NCBI GenBank assembly: GCA_009720755.1
Contig: WNKV01000026.1
Coordinates: 1-46,211 of the forward strand
From: Rhodoplanes serenus
GTDB taxonomy: Bacteria > Pseudomonadota > Alphaproteobacteria > Rhizobiales > Xanthobacteraceae
Direction of reading: 5' to 3'
DNA: 46,211 bases
Shown: positions 8,425 through 16,131 of the stretch, piece after piece
Layout: the number at the start of each line of letters is the position of its first letter
Numbering within the stretch: position 1 is the first letter of the stretch
Translations under genes and position numbers: made by a program
Notes under the pieces: model-generated
Database searches by the model: none
What the model was told of the DNA's origin: nothing
The model's input: the letters and a program-made list of their open reading frames with translations, nothing else

Positions 8425-9042
8425 TCAGCCGCCCTGGTGAAGCCGCATCTCCATGCGGACCAGCTCGGCGAGGTTGCGGGCGCCCATGCGCTCCATCACC
8501 CAGGCGCGGTGGATCTCGACGGTGCGCGGGCTGATGCCGAGCCGTGCCGCGATCTCCTTGTTGGACAGCCCGGTGGTGGCGAGGGTCAGCACCTCGCGCT
8601 GGCGATCGCTGAGCCCGGCGAAGCGCGCTGCCAGATCGGCGACCTCGGCGGCGGCATGACGGCGCGAGCTGGCGGCCGCGACGGCCGCCCCGATCGACTC
8701 GAACAGCCGGTTCTCGTCGAGCGGCTTCTCGATGAAGTCGAAGGCGCCGAGCTTGATGGCGGCCACCGCCATGTCGACGTCGCCGTGGCCGGTGATCAGG
8801 ATCACGGGCGGTGCAGCGGCGGTCTCGGCGAACCGCCGGGCGAGATCGAGCCCCGACATCCCCGGCATCCGGACATCGGCCACCACGCAGTCAAACTGCG
8901 GCACCCGATCGATCTCGGCCACGAGAGCGTCCGCCGTTTCGAAACGCGATACGAAAAGCCCACGGCGTTGCAAGTAGAGAGCGAGGGAATCCAGCACCGC
9001 GGGATCGTCCTCGACCAGAGCGACGTGCAGGATCTCGGTCAT
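8425..9042 (-). CDS. FixJ/NarL-type response regulator
   Basis: A 205-residue two-domain regulator. The receiver has acidic residues EDD (11-13), phospho-acceptor D56 and K106. A LuxR/GerE-type helix-turn-helix follows (LSDRQREVLTLATTGLSNKE to RNLAELV, about 144-198). The domain order and the segment ITGHGDVDMAVAAIKLGAFDFIEKP are FixJ-like. The start overlaps the kinase stop by 4 bases, so kinase and regulator are translated together. Targets are unknown; the divergent antiporter region and its inverted repeat are candidates. Confidence 0.92.
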   Translation of the reverse strand: MTEILHVALVEDDPAVLDSLALYLQRRGLFVSRFETADALVAEIDRVPQFDCVVADVRMPGMSGLDLARRFAETAAAPPVILITGHGDVDMAVAAIKLGAFDFIEKPLDENRLFESIGAAVAAASSRRHAAAEVADLAARFAGLSDRQREVLTLATTGLSNKEIAARLGISPRTVEIHRAWVMERMGARNLAELVRMEMRLHQGG

Positions 9043-10631
9043 TCGGCCCCCTTGGCGATCGGAACCGTGAAGCGGACCACCGCGCCCCGATCGGGACGCT
9101 CGATCACCAGCCGGCCGCCGTGCTGCTCGACGATCGAGCGGCACAGCGACAGGCCGAAGCCGAGGCCGTCCGGCTTGGTCGACGCGAAGGTCGCGACCTC
9201 GGGGGCGGGCAGGTCCGGCGGAAACCCGGGGCCGCTGTCGGCGACCGTGATCTCCACCATGTCGTCGCGGCGGCACGCCGCGATCACCAGACGGCCTTGC
9301 GTGGTGCCGGCCGCATCCATGGCCTCCACGGCGTTGCGGACCAGGTTGATCAGCACCTGCTCGATCTGAAGGAGATCGACCAGCACCAGCGGCACGTCGG
9401 GGTCGAGCCGCACCGCGGCGGCGACGCCGTGGCGGTCCAGCTCCGGATGCATCAGGTCGATCGTCTCGCGCACCATCAGGGCGACCGCGACGGGTGCGCG
9501 GCCGGACTGGTCGAGGCGGATCAGCGCCCGCAGCCGGCGCACCACGTCGGCGGCGCGCTGCACCTGCCCGGCGGCCTTCTCGGCGATCTCGCGCACAGGT
9601 CGGTGCCGCGGGTCGTCGCCGAGCGTCTCGGTGACCAGCCGTGTGTAGGTGCCGGCCGCGCTGAGCGGCTGGTTGATCTCGTGGGCGATCGCGGTGGCGA
9701 GCTCGCCCATGCTGCCGAGGCGGGCGAGGCGGGCGAGCGACTCCTGGTGCAGGCGCAACTGAAGCTCGGTGCGACGATGCTGGGTCACCAGGGCGCCGGC
9801 GATCAGCCCGGTCATCGCCAGCACCAGCATGAGAGCCTGCACGCCGGTGACGTCGATCTCCTCGCCGGGCAGCAGATGCAGGCCGGCGATGAGGCCGAGC
9901 TGAGTGAGCAGCACGCCGGAGGCCACCGCCTCCAGGCCACCGCGAACCGCCATCCAGATCACGGGCAGGAACAGGAGGTAGAAGAGCTGGGCGTGCGGGC
10001 GGACGGCGAACAGGAACACCACGGCCAGCGTCGCCAGCGTCGCGGCGACCTGGAGGGCAGACTCCAGCGACAGCCGCAAGGCACGGCCACGGGTCAGCAG
10101 GATCAGGCCGAACGGCGCCACGATGGCGATGCCGATCATGTCGCCGATCCAGTAGCGAACAGCCGCGGCCGGCAGGTCTGCCAGCGGCATCAATCCGGCC
10201 TGCACGGTCACGGCGGCGTAGAGGAGCGACACGGCTGCGGCGCTCACCCCGGCCACGGCCAAGAGCAGCAGCAGGTCACGCATCGAGGCGAGCGTCGGAT
10301 TGAAGCGCAGGCGCGGCTGGAGCAGGGTCACGAGCCCGATGCCGTAGCCGCCGCCGATCACCGTCACGGTCATGATCTCGGCCCCCCACGGCAGCGGCAG
10401 GTGACGCACCGTGAGATCCGCGAGGAGCGGCGCCACGAACAGGAGCGGCACGTATCGCTGACCGAAAAGCAGCACGAGCACGAAAGACAGGCCGGTCGGC
10501 GGATTCCACGGCGTGATGCCGAACGGGGCGAAGGGATCGATGAAGCTCACCCAGTCGAGCAGAACGTAGCCGGCCAGATAGGCCGCCGCCAGCACGGCCC
10601 CCGGAAGTGAGTAGATGCGCGAAAGCGACAT
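9039..10631 (-). CDS. MASE1-containing sensor histidine kinase
   Basis: A 530-residue kinase. The first 285 residues form a multi-helix MASE1-type membrane sensor (FAPFGITPWNPPTGLSFVLVL near 34-54, WIGDMIGIAIVAPFG near 161-175). Then follow a short linker and HisKA with phospho-acceptor His317 (ATAIAHEINQPL). The catalytic domain carries INLVRNAVEAM, VADSGPGFPPD and GLGFGLSLC. There is no obvious PAS or haem domain, so it is not a classical FixL. MASE1 ligands are generally unknown. It is the partner of the overlapping FixJ-type regulator. Confidence 0.9.
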   Translation of the reverse strand: MSLSRIYSLPGAVLAAAYLAGYVLLDWVSFIDPFAPFGITPWNPPTGLSFVLVLLFGQRYVPLLFVAPLLADLTVRHLPLPWGAEIMTVTVIGGGYGIGLVTLLQPRLRFNPTLASMRDLLLLLAVAGVSAAAVSLLYAAVTVQAGLMPLADLPAAAVRYWIGDMIGIAIVAPFGLILLTRGRALRLSLESALQVAATLATLAVVFLFAVRPHAQLFYLLFLPVIWMAVRGGLEAVASGVLLTQLGLIAGLHLLPGEEIDVTGVQALMLVLAMTGLIAGALVTQHRRTELQLRLHQESLARLARLGSMGELATAIAHEINQPLSAAGTYTRLVTETLGDDPRHRPVREIAEKAAGQVQRAADVVRRLRALIRLDQSGRAPVAVALMVRETIDLMHPELDRHGVAAAVRLDPDVPLVLVDLLQIEQVLINLVRNAVEAMDAAGTTQGRLVIAACRRDDMVEITVADSGPGFPPDLPAPEVATFASTKPDGLGFGLSLCRSIVEQHGGRLVIERPDRGAVVRFTVPIAKGAE

Positions 10632-10729
10632 GGTGGCCGGTCGGCGGTCCGGTGGGTCCGGGTGGCGGGAGGCTCGTCGCCGTCCTATCGCGGGTTGGGC
10701 CGCCCGTCGCTAAGGGTCGATACCTAGGT

Positions 10730-10756
10730 GTGGCTGCGCAAGCATAGCACCCTAGG
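10730..10756. promoter_or_regulatory. Imperfect inverted repeat in the divergent kinase/receiver promoter region
   Basis: ACCTAGGTG beginning near 10722 and CACCCTAGG near 10748-10756 form an interrupted dyad. Each arm contains CCTAGG, a palindrome in itself. It lies midway between the kinase (start 10631, leftward) and the receiver gene (start 10831, rightward), a sensible place for a binding site controlling both. The binding protein is unknown; the FixJ-type regulator is a candidate. Confidence 0.4.
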
Positions 10757-10830
10757 CGGCGGTCACGAATTGCGGCGTCGGCCGCATCGCTGATCAGATC
10801 CCGATCACGTCAACCCGGCGGGGACAGGCG

Positions 10831-11277
10831 ATGCGGAACGGATCGGCGGATCGGGACGGCGGCGAGGTGGTGGTGCTGTGCGCCGACGAGACCGTGCGGG
10901 GCGCGGTGGCGTTCTGGCTCAAGGATGCGGGATGGCGCGTCGTGGTGGCGCAGGACGGCCACGCGGCCGACCTGGCGGTGCGCCAACCGGGGTGCCGGCT
11001 GCTGATCACCGACCGGGTGCTGCCGCCGTGGCCCGGCCTCGACACCGTTCGAGCCCTGAGGTCGCGACGGCCGGATCTCGGTGTCGCGGTGGTCGAGAGC
11101 GGCCATGTCGACGATCGTATCCTGGCCCGGGTGTCGGGGGCGACCGCGCTGGTGAAGCGGCCACTCACCCGCGAGGCGGTGCTGGCCCTGCTCGCGTCGA
11201 CCCGGTCGCCGACCTCGGCTCCCGCGGTGGCTCCGGAGCCGCAGCCGCAGGCGGGGCGCGCCCCGACCAAAGGTTGA
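10831..11277 (+). CDS. Atypical single-domain response regulator receiver
   Basis: A 148-residue protein with a receiver-like fold and no output domain. Phospho-acceptor D61 (LLITDRVLPPWPGLD) and the K109 region (ALVKRPL) are kept. The usual acidic pair at the end of strand 1 reads CADE (A18? D19 E20 by position), and a Ser replaces the usual Thr/Ser context (VVESGH). The last 25 residues are a Pro/Ala tail. It starts at an ATG after GGGGACAGG and ends 8 bases before the antiporter gene. It may act as a phosphate sink or partner for the divergent MASE1 kinase. Confidence 0.7.
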   Translation: MRNGSADRDGGEVVVLCADETVRGAVAFWLKDAGWRVVVAQDGHAADLAVRQPGCRLLITDRVLPPWPGLDTVRALRSRRPDLGVAVVESGHVDDRILARVSGATALVKRPLTREAVLALLASTRSPTSAPAVAPEPQPQAGRAPTKG

Positions 11278-11285
11278 ACGCCGCC

Positions 11286-12557
11286 ATGGGCGACGTGTCT
11301 CCCAGCGGCGTCGAGCTGGTCGCCACCGTGCTGTTCGCGGCGGCGCTGGTGCACACCTTCGCGAGCAGCCGGTTCGAGCGTCTCGCCCAAGCCCACCCGG
11401 CGCATCGTGGCCTGTGGCACCTGCTCGGCGAGGTCGAGGTGGTGTTCGGCTTCTGGGCGATGGTGATGCTGGTGTTCTTCGCCGCCTGGGCGACGCCGGC
11501 CGAGGCGCTCGCTTATCTGGAGAGCCGCAGCTTCACGGAGCCGGCTTTCATCTTCGTCATCATGGTGATCGCCGCCAGCCGGCCGATCCTCGACGTCTCG
11601 GGTGCGCTGCTCCTGTGGGTTGCCCGCAAGCTGCCGCTACGGGACGCGGCGGCCTACTACTGCGCCGTGATGGTGTGCGGCCCGCTGCTCGGGTCGTTCA
11701 TCACGGAGCCGGCCGCCATGACGCTTTCGGCGATGCTGCTGCGGCGCCGCTATTTCGGGCCGCACACCAGCGAGGCGTTCCGCTACGGCACGCTCGGCGT
11801 GCTGTTCGTCAACGTTTCGATCGGCGGCACGCTCACCCCGTTCGCGGCGCCGCCGGTGCTGATGGTGGCGGAGCGCTGGGGCTGGGACCTCGCCTTCATG
11901 CTCCAGACCTTCGGCTGGAAGGCGGCGATCGCGGTGGTGTGCAATGCCGCCGGGGCGCTGGTGCTGTTTCGTGCCGAGCTCGACGCCGTGCCGGAGGAGA
12001 GCGCATCGCTGGAGCGTCTGGAGGTGCCGCGGACCGTCGTCGGCGTGCATCTCGCCTTTCTGATCGGCGTCGTCGCGACCGCGCACCACCCCTTGGTGTT
12101 CATCGCCATCTTCCTGTTCTTCCTCGGCTTCACCGAAGCCTATCGGCAGCATCAGAGCCGGCTGATCCTGCGCGAGGGGCTGCTGGTCGGCTTCTTCCTG
12201 GCCGGCCTGGTGGTGCTCGGCGGCATGCAGCGGTGGTGGCTGGAGCCGCTGCTGGCGGCGCTCGACGACGTCACCCTCTATTACGGCGCCACCGTGCTGA
12301 CCGCGTTCACCGACAATGCGGCGCTCACCTATCTCGGCTCGCTGGTCGACGGCATGGAGCCGGACGCCAAGTACGCCCTGGTGGCCGGCGCCGTCACGGG
12401 CGGGGGCCTCACCGTGATCGCCAACGCGCCCAATCCGGCCGGCTACTCGATTCTCAAGGGCAGCTTCGCCGAAGGCGGTATCGATCCGCTGCGGCTCGCT
12501 GCCGCGGCGGCACCGCCGACACTGGTCGCCATCATGGCATTTCGATTGCTGCCATAG
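11286..12557 (+). CDS. Putative Na+/H+ antiporter family membrane protein
   Basis: A 423-residue polytopic protein with about 10-11 hydrophobic segments, matching the putative Na+/H+ antiporter family (Na_H_antiport_2). Conserved-looking polar segments inside membrane regions include FITEPAAMTLSA, NVSIGGTLTPFAAPP, TAFTDNAALTYLGS and VTGGGLTVIANAPNP. These resemble the paired half-helix hairpins of ion transporter superfamily members. It would sit in the inner membrane and exchange cations or anions; the substrate is not proven for the family. It follows the receiver gene by 8 bases. Confidence 0.82.
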   Translation: MGDVSPSGVELVATVLFAAALVHTFASSRFERLAQAHPAHRGLWHLLGEVEVVFGFWAMVMLVFFAAWATPAEALAYLESRSFTEPAFIFVIMVIAASRPILDVSGALLLWVARKLPLRDAAAYYCAVMVCGPLLGSFITEPAAMTLSAMLLRRRYFGPHTSEAFRYGTLGVLFVNVSIGGTLTPFAAPPVLMVAERWGWDLAFMLQTFGWKAAIAVVCNAAGALVLFRAELDAVPEESASLERLEVPRTVVGVHLAFLIGVVATAHHPLVFIAIFLFFLGFTEAYRQHQSRLILREGLLVGFFLAGLVVLGGMQRWWLEPLLAALDDVTLYYGATVLTAFTDNAALTYLGSLVDGMEPDAKYALVAGAVTGGGLTVIANAPNPAGYSILKGSFAEGGIDPLRLAAAAAPPTLVAIMAFRLLP

Positions 12558-12612
12558 GCGGGTGAGGCGAGGGGGCAACCGGCTACCCGGCCGGGCGGCT
12601 TGCGGGGCGGAC

Positions 12613-12631
12613 GCGAAGGCGCCACCTTCGC
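12613..12631. terminator. Hairpin downstream of the antiporter gene
   Basis: GCGAAGG (12613-12619), loop CGCCA, CCTTCGC (12625-12631) form a perfect 7-bp stem 56 bases after the antiporter stop and 35 before the next ATG. No T-run follows, so it is at best a weak intrinsic terminator. Confidence 0.35.
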
Positions 12632-12665
12632 AAGGCACTCTCCGCCGCCACCCGAAAGAGGCCCC

Positions 12666-13289
12666 ATGGCACTGACGCTGTACCACATCGCTCCGTCCCG
12701 CTCGTCGATCGTGCGTTGGATGCTGGAGGAGATCGGCGAGCCCTACGATCTGCATGTGCTCTCCATGGGGCGCGAGGAGAACCGCGCGCCCGCGTATCTC
12801 GCCGTCAATCCCATGGGCAAGGTGCCGGCCCTGGTCCACGACGGCGTGGTGATCACCGAGGTGGCGGCGATCTGCTGCTATCTGGCCGATGCCTTTCCGC
12901 AGGCCGGGCTCGGTGTGCCGATCGGCGATCCGCGGCGCGGGCCCTACCTGAAGTGGCTGTTCTTCTCGTCCGGCTGCATCGAGCCGGCCGTGATGGACCG
13001 GGCCTTTCCGCGGGCCGCGCCGCCGCCGCGCGGGGCGCTCGGCTACGGCGACTTCGACACCGTCATGGACGTGGTGGCGGCGGCGGTGACGCCCGGGCCG
13101 TATCTGCTCGGCGACACCTTCACGGCGGCCGACATCGTGGTCGGGGCGCAGTTGCGCTGGGCCATGCTGTTCAAGCTGATTCCGCAGCGCCCCGAGTTTC
13201 TGGACTATGTCGGGCGGCTCGATGCCCGCCCGGCGCTTCAGCGGGTCACCCGCATGGACCACGAGCTCGGCAAGGGTCAGGCCGGCTGA
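12666..13289 (+). CDS. Glutathione S-transferase family protein
   Basis: A 207-residue protein with a thioredoxin-like N-terminal GST domain. The glutathione-binding signature is NPMGKVPALVHDGVVITEVAAICCYLADAFP (cis-Pro at VPAL and the ES/TE equivalent at TEVAAI). A helical C-terminal domain includes LLGDTFTAADIVVGAQLRWAM. The N-terminal SRSSIVRW is the active-site region, with Ser rather than Cys at the catalytic position. GSTs conjugate glutathione to electrophiles or reduce disulfides; the substrate is unknown. GAAAGAGG precedes ATG 12666. Confidence 0.9.
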   Translation: MALTLYHIAPSRSSIVRWMLEEIGEPYDLHVLSMGREENRAPAYLAVNPMGKVPALVHDGVVITEVAAICCYLADAFPQAGLGVPIGDPRRGPYLKWLFFSSGCIEPAVMDRAFPRAAPPPRGALGYGDFDTVMDVVAAAVTPGPYLLGDTFTAADIVVGAQLRWAMLFKLIPQRPEFLDYVGRLDARPALQRVTRMDHELGKGQAG

Positions 13290-13350
13290 GGCGAGCCGAC
13301 CCGGCCGCGACGCCGACGTGGTGATGCGCGGCCGACCGGCGGAGAGAGCC

Positions 13351-14433
13351 ATGGATGCGCTGACACCGCCCGATGGGCCGATGGTTCCGGTGCTGGACCT
13401 GCGCGAGGGAGGCCCGCTGCGTCACGCCGCCGTCGATCGGACCCGGGCGCGGGCGCTGCGCGACGATTGTCTCGGTGCCTTCCCGCCTGGCGCCGGCCTG
13501 CTGGTGCCGCTCGGCGACGGGCTGAACCGGCGGTGGCTGACGCGGTCGGGCTCTCCCTATGTGGACGAGATCGCCGCGATGGCGCGGGTGCTCGGCTTCT
13601 CCGGCGTGTGGATGCTCAACGGCTCCTACCAATGGGCCTGCACCACGCTCGCCCGCGAGGAGGGCGGGGCGCCGTGGCTCGCCCGCACGCTGGACTGGCC
13701 GTTCCCGGGACTGGGGCGCCGCGTCACGCTGGTGCGGTTCGCCGGGCCGGCCGGCGACTTCTTCAGCGCCACCTGGCCGGGTTTCGCCGGGGTGCTGACC
13801 GCGATGGCGCCGGGGCGGTTCGCGGCCTGCATCAACCAGGCGCCGATGCGTCGGCGCACCCGCCGTCCGTGGTTGCGACCGTGGGATTTCGCCGCCAACG
13901 CGGTGGCGGCCTATGGGGTACGGCACATTCCGGCCGATCATCTGCTGCGGCTCGCCTGCGAGACCTGCGCCGACTTCGGCGCGGCCCGCACCCTGCTTGC
14001 CGAAACCCCGGTGGCGCGGCCGGTGATCTACACGTTGGTCGGTTGCCAGCCGGGCGAGCGCTGCGTGATCGAGCGCACCGAGACTTCGGCGGTGGTGCGC
14101 ACCGACGCCACCGTGGTCGCCAACGACTGGTGCCCCGCGCGGCCCGCCTGGGAGGCGCGCATGCCGGCCGTCGAGCTGATGCGTCGCTCGTTCGAGGAGG
14201 CGGCGGCCATCAACAAGGTGCGGGAGGCGCAGCTTGCCGCCCATGCGGCTCCGCTCGCCGAGAGCTTCGATTGGGTGCTGCCGCCGGTGCTCAACCCCTA
14301 CACGCGGCTCGCCGTGGCGATGTCGCCGGGGGAAGGGCGGATGCGGGTGGTCGGCTGGGAGGCCGATCGCCGCGGGACGCTGCCGCGCCCGGTGACGGCG
14401 GTGTGCGAGGTGGCGGCGCTGGCGCGCCACTGA
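13351..14433 (+). CDS. Acid ceramidase/NAAA-like Ntn hydrolase (C45/C89-type)
   Basis: A 360-residue protein whose layout matches Ntn hydrolases of the acid ceramidase / choloylglycine hydrolase group. A propeptide of 96 residues is followed by Cys97 in YQWACTTLAREE, the expected autocleavage nucleophile. Then come ARTLDWPF (equivalent of the RNMD strand), a TWPGFAGVLTAMAP segment and an INQAP loop. Such enzymes cleave amide bonds of N-acyl lipids or related compounds. No signal peptide is seen, so it would be cytosolic unless the start is wrong. The GGAGAGAGCC purine run favours ATG 13351 over ATG 13324. Substrate unknown. Confidence 0.68.
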   Translation: MDALTPPDGPMVPVLDLREGGPLRHAAVDRTRARALRDDCLGAFPPGAGLLVPLGDGLNRRWLTRSGSPYVDEIAAMARVLGFSGVWMLNGSYQWACTTLAREEGGAPWLARTLDWPFPGLGRRVTLVRFAGPAGDFFSATWPGFAGVLTAMAPGRFAACINQAPMRRRTRRPWLRPWDFAANAVAAYGVRHIPADHLLRLACETCADFGAARTLLAETPVARPVIYTLVGCQPGERCVIERTETSAVVRTDATVVANDWCPARPAWEARMPAVELMRRSFEEAAAINKVREAQLAAHAAPLAESFDWVLPPVLNPYTRLAVAMSPGEGRMRVVGWEADRRGTLPRPVTAVCEVAALARH

Positions 14434-14533
14434 TCCTGTTCCGGGTGATCAGTTCGCCGTCGTTCGGGGCGCGGGAATCCGCGAACCCGGAACCCAGCCA
14501 AACTGACCACCCACTGGATCAACCTGATCTCTC

Positions 14534-14561
14534 ATGAGGCGTCGAGTGCGCGGCGCCTCAT
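14534..14561. terminator. Hairpin between convergent hydrolase and HAD genes
   Basis: ATGAGGCG (14534-14541) and CGCCTCAT (14554-14561) form a perfect 8-bp stem with a 12-nt loop. It overlaps the stop codon of the leftward HAD gene and follows the rightward Ntn hydrolase by 100 bases. It could terminate either transcript; no U-tract is evident. Confidence 0.4.
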
Positions 14562-15229
14562 ACGGGCGTCAGAGCCGGCACGATGTCGTCCATCCGGTGG
14601 AAGACCAGATCGGGCGCCCGGGCCGCGAGCGCCGTGATGTCCGTATAGCCCCACGCCACCGCCCCGAACGCCATGCCGACGCCGCGCGCCGCGTCGAGAT
14701 CGCGCAGCTCGTCGCCGATGGCGATCGCGGCGGCCGGCGCCACGCCGGCCCGTCGCAGCACGGCGCGCAGCTTGTGCGGCTTGCCGAACAGCCCGGCCCC
14801 GCAGGCGAGGTGGGCGATGTGGGCGAGGTTCGCGGCCCCCAGGCTGCGCCGCACATTGGCGTCGCTGTCCGACGACACGACCGCGAGCGTGACGCCGCGT
14901 CCGGCGAGGCCCGCCAGCATGGCGTCGACGCCCGGGAACAGCGGGATGTCGGCGAGCTGAGCGGTCTTCAATGCCCGCAGGTGGCGGACGATCGCCGGCA
15001 GCCGCCAGGCCGGCACCGCGAGCCGACCCAGGATCTCGTGCGCATGCGCCCGGCGCAGCAACGGCACGTCCTCGGGTGCGACGCGGCGAAAGCCGTAACG
15101 GTCGGCGACGTCGTTCAGCACTCGGATGAACCACGGGAAGCTGTCGACCAGGGTGCCGTCCATGTCGAACACGGCGAGCCGCCAGCGCGGCGGCGGCCCC
15201 GTTCCCGGGCCGACGAGAGTCGTGCTCAC
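14558..15229 (-). CDS. HAD-superfamily phosphatase (phosphoglycolate phosphatase/beta-PGM-like)
   Basis: A 223-residue HAD hydrolase. Motif I is DMDGTLVDS (nucleophile D22, acid D24), motif II is VVSSDSD, motif III Lys lies in GLFGKPHK, and motif IV is IGDELRDLDAA. A helical cap follows motif I. It likely dephosphorylates a small phosphorylated metabolite. The GTG start overlaps the AraC stop codon (GTGA), so it is translationally coupled to the regulator. It adjoins a sugar-acid operon containing a kinase and an aldolase, so removal of a toxic phosphorylated intermediate is an attractive inference. Confidence 0.85.
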   Translation of the reverse strand: MSTTLVGPGTGPPPRWRLAVFDMDGTLVDSFPWFIRVLNDVADRYGFRRVAPEDVPLLRRAHAHEILGRLAVPAWRLPAIVRHLRALKTAQLADIPLFPGVDAMLAGLAGRGVTLAVVSSDSDANVRRSLGAANLAHIAHLACGAGLFGKPHKLRAVLRRAGVAPAAAIAIGDELRDLDAARGVGMAFGAVAWGYTDITALAARAPDLVFHRMDDIVPALTPV

Positions 15230-15978
15230 TGCTCCAGGCTCTTCAGGAACTCGCCCGGCGTATGGCCGAACTGGCGCTTGTAGGCGGCGATGAAGGCGGA
15301 CAGCGAGTCGTAGCCGCAATCGAACGCCGTGCGGGTGACGTTGCGGCTCTCCTCCAGCGTCTCGACCGACATCATCAGCTTGAGCCGCACCCGCCAGTCG
15401 CGGAACGACAGGCCGGTCTCGCGCTGGAACACCCGGGCCAGCGTGCGCTCCGACATGCCGATCGCCCGCGCGATGTCGCCGACGGAGCGGTGGTCGTCGG
15501 GTCGGCGCAGCAGCTCGCTACAGAGATCGAAGAGGGCCGGCGTCACCGGCATCGGCAGCGAGAAGGCGACCTCGCGCAGCCGCACGAGCTGATCCAGGAA
15601 CACCTGAACGAGCCGACCGTCCGGGCCGTCCTCCTCGTACTCCACCGGCAGGGCCGCGACGACGCGGATCAGCTCGCGCATGAACGCCGTCACCTCCAGC
15701 ACCCGGCAGACCGTGTCGGTCCACGACACCCGCGCCGGATCGACGAAGAAGTTGCGCCGCTCGGTGCGCACCGAGGTGATCACCTCGTGTTCGATGCCGG
15801 GCGGAATCCACACCGCCCACTGGGGTGGCGTCAGGAAGGTGCCATGCAGGGTGCGCACCATCAGCACGCCCTTGATCGCATAGGTGAGCTGACCCCACGG
15901 ATGCGCATGCCAGGGCTTGCGAGCGCCGCCGGGCAGCGATTTCGAGCGGGCATGGACGGGGCGCGGCAGTTCGTCCAC
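15226..15978 (-). CDS. AraC-family transcriptional regulator
   Basis: A 250-residue regulator. The N-terminal cupin-type ligand domain contains KPWHAHPWGQLTYAIKGVLMV (metal or ligand His) and WIPPGIEHEV. The C-terminal pair of helix-turn-helices contains IARAIGMSERTLARVFQRET and TAFDCGYDSLSAFIAAYKRQFGHTPGEF. The GTG start at 15978 is preceded by GAGG; no ATG fits. It is divergent from the dehydrogenase-aldolase-kinase-permease operon and probably activates it in response to the imported sugar acid or a breakdown product. It is coupled to the HAD gene behind it. Confidence 0.85.
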   Translation of the reverse strand: MDELPRPVHARSKSLPGGARKPWHAHPWGQLTYAIKGVLMVRTLHGTFLTPPQWAVWIPPGIEHEVITSVRTERRNFFVDPARVSWTDTVCRVLEVTAFMRELIRVVAALPVEYEEDGPDGRLVQVFLDQLVRLREVAFSLPMPVTPALFDLCSELLRRPDDHRSVGDIARAIGMSERTLARVFQRETGLSFRDWRVRLKLMMSVETLEESRNVTRTAFDCGYDSLSAFIAAYKRQFGHTPGEFLKSLEQ

Positions 15979-16131
15979 GGCGGAACCTCGGCTCGGGGGC
16001 GACGACGGGTGGCGGATCGACGACACCGAATGGCGGCTCACGGTTAGCGTCTCGACAGCCGGCACGCCTATGGTCGCAAGGCGGGACGGTACTCTATCCC
16101 GTCTGTTCCCGGGTTGCGAGAGGGTCCATCG

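Noticed and set aside
8811-10610. Plus-strand open frame of 599 codons across the kinase and regulator
   Set aside because: Low-complexity antisense of the MASE1 kinase, whose H, N and G boxes are intact on the minus strand.
10725-10760. CCTAGG dyad as a classical FixJ or CtrA site
   Set aside because: The wording does not match either known consensus; retained only as an unassigned inverted repeat.
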